From Neospora caninum Liverpool (taxonomy: Eukaryota; Apicomplexa; Conoidasida; Eucoccidiorida; Sarcocystidae), in contig NC_018398.1 in assembly GCF_000208865.1 (NCBI RefSeq), positions 248,001-312,000 on the forward strand: a stretch of DNA of 64,000 nt, in the 5' to 3' direction. Each line of letters starts with the position of its first letter. Positions within the stretch are counted from its first letter, which is position 1. Of this stretch, positions 60,077 through 64,000 are shown one piece after another. The notes beneath the pieces were generated by a model. The model made no database searches, was not told where the DNA came from, and worked only from the letters and a program-made list of their open reading frames with translations. A program made the position numbers and the translations under genes.

Positions 60077-60734
60077 GCAGGTGTGGGTCTGTTGTCGAAT
60101 GTTGTGGTGCTATTCACCGCCTATAATCCGAAGTGGATCTGGTTTTTTGCGACAGAGTGCGTGTGTGTGTTGGATAGAAAGTTCTCTCAAAGACCGAATC
60201 TGCTATGTCGCACTGGCTATTCTGCATTTCCATTTCTTCACCTTTTCTTTCGGGCTTTGCTTCATGTCTCTTTCGTTGTTTTCGTGCAAAAACACACGGA
60301 GAGTCTCGCTCCACTTCTCTCGCAAAGGGCGCAGCTCCGCGCAGTCTTCGCCCGCCGGTGTATCTGCAGACTTTTGAGGCGCGAGGCCTTTTCCCGGTTG
60401 CGTCTTTTTCGTTCTGTCGAGTCTTTCATCGTTCCGGTCTTTACCCCTCGCGGCTCCAGCCCCGGTTTTTTTCTGTGATCCAGGTCTATCAGACCCTATC
60501 GCCGAGTCTAAAGGCCTGGCTCGGGTCCATCAGAGAAACGCCCTTAAAGGTAAAATCTTTCTTAAAAATCGAATTCCACGTCAACAGCTCATCACAAACG
60601 ACCTCCAGCGTACTAAAATACATATACATATATATACGGTAGATTAGATAGATATACGTAGATAGATACGTGTGAATACACGTATCTGTTCAGGGGTGTA
60701 TAGGCATGTGCATGCATGCATATTCGTCCGCATA

Positions 60735-60771
<37 letters not shown>

Positions 60772-62162
60772 TCGTGTATGTATGGATGCAGGCGTACAGG
60801 GGCATCTGCACATATTTACATGGAAATCTGTTTTATCCGCGCGACAACCCTCCGAAATCTCTCTGTCATTTGCGTACACGGTGGGCTGGGTGTTTTCCTG
60901 TTTGTTCTCAGCTGACTTCGTTTTTGCCGCCGGTGGATCAGGCGCACGTGCACGCGCTGTTGCTAGCAGGCCTGACCGAGGTGCTGGAGAGTGCTTCGCA
61001 TTCGCACTTCGACTCCGCTCTCTTCCATCCACACTTGCAAGGGCCGTTTCTGCTCGAGGCAGCTTCGCCCGCCACGCAGACCTACCTCGAATGGGACAAA
61101 CCGTGGCTGTTTTATCCTTCCTTCAAAGTAAGCACGCACAGGCAGTTGCTACGTGGATCCGCTCGCGTCAGAGTCTTCGTTTTCCTCGAAAGTGGAGCTG
61201 ACGACTCGCCGGAAACATATACATATATATATTCTTGTGGAGCTGTTTACGTTCGCTTGTATGACGATACAACTCTGTATATGTAGAGCTGTATAGTCAT
61301 ATGCAGATATGTATGTAGAGAGAGGTGGATGTGTAGGAAAGCGCAACCACGCACATTTCCATAGAAAGCGCACACGTTGTCTGCACGTTTTTCATGAGGT
61401 GTCGGTAGGTTCTTATCCTTCCAGATTTGTGCATGGCACTCTTTCCGTTTTGCATGCATTAAGAGTGAAACGGCCACTGCGAGTCGGTATCAAAGGTGGT
61501 TTGTATAAACCCAGGAATCCCAGTTTATAATGTGTAACAGGGAGTCTAGCTATCTCTGTACATCTCGGTACATGAGCTGGCTTATTGTGGGCTTTCACGC
61601 ATATGCCATATTTTTCGCACATGCATATACACATGCATATACGGACATATATATATATATATATATTTATATATAAATATATAATAGAACGAATTGCGGA
61701 TCAGATGTGGATATAACCTCTGTATTTCTGTGGAAATGAAGGTGCGAGTACGCGCGGTTTTTGCGTTGTGTTCAGCAATTCGAAAGTCGAGTGTATACAG
61801 AGACGAAGCGTCGCTGTTTGGCAGAAGAGGGCTGGGCGTTGATTGCGCTGTCTGCTGAACAATGCCTTTCTCAACCCACTTCTGACAGACTCCGGTGAGA
61901 GAAAAAACGATTTTTTTTTTGTGGGTTTTTCTCGTCTCTTCTCCCGCAGGCCTCTGATCTTTCCTCGCCCGTGTCTACCTTTTTGCCCAGCACGTCTTTG
62001 TCTTTGTCCATTGCGATGGCCTTCTTGTTCTCGTTTTCTCCGTCGGTTTCTACACGCGCTCTCCACTTCCCTCCGTTCTCGTGCCGCGTCTTCGCCGTCT
62101 GTGGCCCATCTCCATGCGTGCGCTTTTCTTCCGATTTGTTTGCCCCCATACTTGCACTGTAA
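54321..62162 (+). CDS. Helical-repeat protein, probably organellar (FASTK/HPR-like); 3' end uncertain
   Basis: Proposed exons: 54321-56538, 56921-57066, 57672-57880, 58146-58230, 58751-58834, 59598-59693, 60484-60549, 60912-61127 and possibly 61950-62162. All are phase-compatible, giving about 1110 aa. A further phase-neutral exon at 59023-59127 is possible. The N-terminus (VEQIINWKLSPWL) and later segments (LLYVLGRASLLL; RAVQTLGYARPLLLQLA; LSRIFYGMVKGH; LLISLGYPLVMYDL) form repeated amphipathic helix pairs, with Ser-rich linkers between. This pattern is seen in apicomplexan heptatricopeptide/RAP-type and FAST-kinase-like proteins, which act on organellar RNA. I saw no clear RAP domain, so the family call is an inference. 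ATG 54321 is the first in frame. The last secure exon ends 61127 at FYPSFK; the final exon offered is the in-frame one with a good ctcccgcag acceptor. Confidence 0.68.
58314..58327. repeat. Interstitial telomere-like (CCCTAAA)2
   Basis: Two exact tandem CCCTAAA units lie in the intron 58231-58750. TTTAGGG is the plant-type telomere repeat also used by apicomplexans. Two units are too few to be a telomere and may be chance. Confidence 0.6.
60737..60769. repeat. (TA)n microsatellite, intron of the helical-repeat gene
   Basis: About 33 bases of alternating TA between exons ending 60549 and starting 60912. Confidence 0.9.
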
Positions 62163-62536
62163 ATCGTAGATGAGCAGATTTTCCTTGTACCGTTTTGGGG
62201 CTCTGTGCTGTTACTCTAGGAACGTTAGAGACTCTTCCTGTACATCTTCGGGTCTGCCTCTTCTCTCGTCTCTGGTGTCTCTACACGCAGGTGGATCGTT
62301 GCGCAGCTGCGGACGAGGCTGGTGAATGAGGCAGAAGAAACAATTTGAACCGATGCCGAAGCGCGGCACAAGCCCCACGGCTCCCCCCGACACCCGGATT
62401 GGAAAGAAAAGGCCGAAAAAACGAACGAAAAGGCGCAAGCGACACTGAAGGCGCAACTGCTCTTCCTAATTTCCAGGAGCTGAGGGGAACAAGTGGAGCC
62501 TCTGACGCTTCTCTCCTTTAGATCATATGCATGTGG

Positions 62537-62571
<35 letters not shown>

Positions 62572-63680
62572 GGCATACATCTATATGTGTATGCATGTGG
62601 AGTTACCCATGTATGCCTGCCTGCGTATAGAGATACACATATGTGTAAATACATATGCTTATTTACACGTGAATGTACATGTATGTATACATCTACATGA
62701 ATACATCTCTGTATCTACACGTATCAATGCAGGCATGTATACACTTCTGTACAGCCTTGTATACGCTTCTATACAGACGTTTATACCTAAATGTATTTGT
62801 GTATTTATGTACATGTTCGTGAATGGATATTCATCTATATATATATATATATATAGGGGAGGAAGCTTCAGGAGACTCCGCGTACGGTTGAACTCGGGTG
62901 TAGAGACACATCGCCGTAGTGACCGGCCCGTGTGAAATGTATGCGTGCGTGCAGCAACACGTGTATCATGTATATGCTGTTTGTATAGATCTGCATGCAT
63001 CCCCATTTCTGAGTCCTCACAAATATATATGAATATAACTATATATGTCTGTGATTGAACGTGACGTGCCATGCCGCAATGTCGTGCCGATGTGTAAGAG
63101 ATGCGGCGTTTGCCGCAAAACGTGAATGGCTGCTGCCGATCCGAAAAACTCGCACAGCGCCCAAAAACTGCTAGGGAAGCCGCGCAGCCTTGAGGCTCAA
63201 ACCCAGATTCTCTCTCTTTGAATTGGAAGGTGGAAAAAGTCTGAAAACGCAGGACTTGTGAACAAAAGCGGATGTGAAGCCGCGAAACCAAACAGATGGA
63301 GCATTCGAGAACGCCCTCGACAGAAGCCAAAGACACGTACGAGACAGGCTCTTTCCATACAGCACACTCCTCTTTTTTCTCATTTCCCCTTTTCAGGAAA
63401 CGCGCTGCCATGCCTCGTCATGTTCGATCTGTCTCCTCCCGTCCATTCTGGTTTCGCCTCTCCCTCCGTACGCTAGTCCTGTTTCCGCCTCCACTCTATA
63501 CACGAACGCGCAGAGACGAAAACGCTAGAGTGGTTAACAGCTTTCTCCTATAACAATCTCTGCATGTGAATGTGTGCCTGTCTTTCGCGGCGCGTGGGTA
63601 TCTGCATGCGCCTGGGTATGTGCATGCGCGTGGCGCGCGCGTGCGTTCTGGATCTTCTCCGAACTTAGGCTTCGATTCCC
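62163..63680. other. Convergent intergenic region at the right end
   Basis: This should hold the 3' UTRs of the helical-repeat gene and of the partial gene at the edge. It contains (TA)n tracts (about 62545-62571 and 62836-62857) and degenerate TGTATACAT-like sequence (62580-62830). A frame at 62281-62340 (reading WIVAQLRTRLVNEAEE) looks somewhat coding and could be an alternative terminal exon of the upstream gene. Confidence 0.45.
62545..62571. repeat. (TA)n microsatellite
   Basis: About 27 bases of alternating TA downstream of the helical-repeat gene. Confidence 0.88.
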
Positions 63681-63749
63681 TTACACTTTCATGTCGGTGA
63701 GGCCGAGGTCGTCTTCCTGCTCCTTCGTGCGCTTGTACCTCTCCGTTTT
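63681..63749 (-). CDS. Last coding exon of an unrecognised gene, partial at the right edge
   Basis: On the minus strand an acceptor (gcgctcttcag, ending at 63750) opens a 69-base, phase-0 frame that ends in TAA at 63681. It encodes 22 charged residues: KTERYKRTKEQEDD then LGLTDMKV. The short Lys/Glu-rich tail with a clean stop and splice signal looks like a genuine C-terminus. The rest of the gene must lie upstream on the minus strand, between 63750 and beyond 64000. The purine-rich repeats at 63890-63990 are probably its intron. No function can be assigned. Confidence 0.45.
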   Translation of the reverse strand, partial: KTERYKRTKEQEDDLGLTDMKV

Positions 63750-64000
63750 CTGAAGAGCGCGAGTCACGGAAAACACAAAGCGGGTGAAGGATCTCGCTTT
63801 CTCTCGCTAACCGCTTCGGCAGTCGGCCCCGCAGAAGCACAAGAGATAACGGTCGCATGATGGAGCGGCGGGAAGAAACCAGGCAGAGAAAGCGAGAGCA
63901 AGAAGGCGAGAAAGAGAGGGGGAAAAGGAAGGACGAAAGAGCAGGAGAAAGAGAGAAGCCGAGCAATTCGACGCAGAGAGAGAGAGAGAACGAAGAAGGC

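Overview
This window looks like nuclear DNA of a tissue-cyst coccidian, most probably Toxoplasma gondii or a close sarcocystid such as Hammondia or Neospora. The evidence is a GPI-anchored surface antigen with two six-cysteine SRS domains (a family restricted to this group), GC-rich exons split by short GT-AG introns, many (TA)n tracts inside introns, frequent GCATGC words, and very long low-complexity proteins. No bacterial, plasmid, phage or CRISPR features are visible, and I recognised no rRNA or tRNA.

Layout. (1) 724-17569, plus: an 11-exon gene for a protein of about 4282 aa. A long N-terminal region is followed by two ankyrin-like repeats, several membrane segments, a very long disordered region with one more membrane segment, and a C-terminal RING finger. 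(2) 20248-27832, plus: a 12-exon LepA/EF4 translational GTPase with an N-terminal organelle-targeting extension. (3) 30084-35016, minus: a 9-exon arrestin-domain protein of 428 aa, tail to tail with LepA. (4) 37136-43085, plus: a 10-exon PIG-T, the GPI transamidase subunit, head to head with the arrestin gene. (5) 45428-49054, minus: a single-exon 1208 aa coiled-coil protein, unrecognised. (6) 51423-52496, minus: a single-exon SRS surface antigen. (7) 54321 to about 62162, plus: a multi-exon helical-repeat protein that resembles apicomplexan organelle RNA-biology proteins; its 3' end is uncertain. (8) 63681-63749, minus: the last coding exon of a gene that continues beyond the right edge.

Exon boundaries were set by hand from GT/AG signals, phase continuity and family sequence logic. 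For the RING gene, LepA, the arrestin gene and PIG-T, every junction keeps the frame and the exon lengths sum to a multiple of three. Starts are in-frame ATG codons. UTRs, transcription starts and polyadenylation sites cannot be placed.

Functionally the genes do not form a pathway. One link is worth noting: PIG-T belongs to the enzyme that attaches GPI anchors, and the SRS protein ends in a GPI-addition signal. LepA and probably the helical-repeat protein serve organellar gene expression. The most unusual items are the giant ankyrin/multi-pass/RING protein and the perfect palindromes of 72 bp and 34 bp found inside introns.
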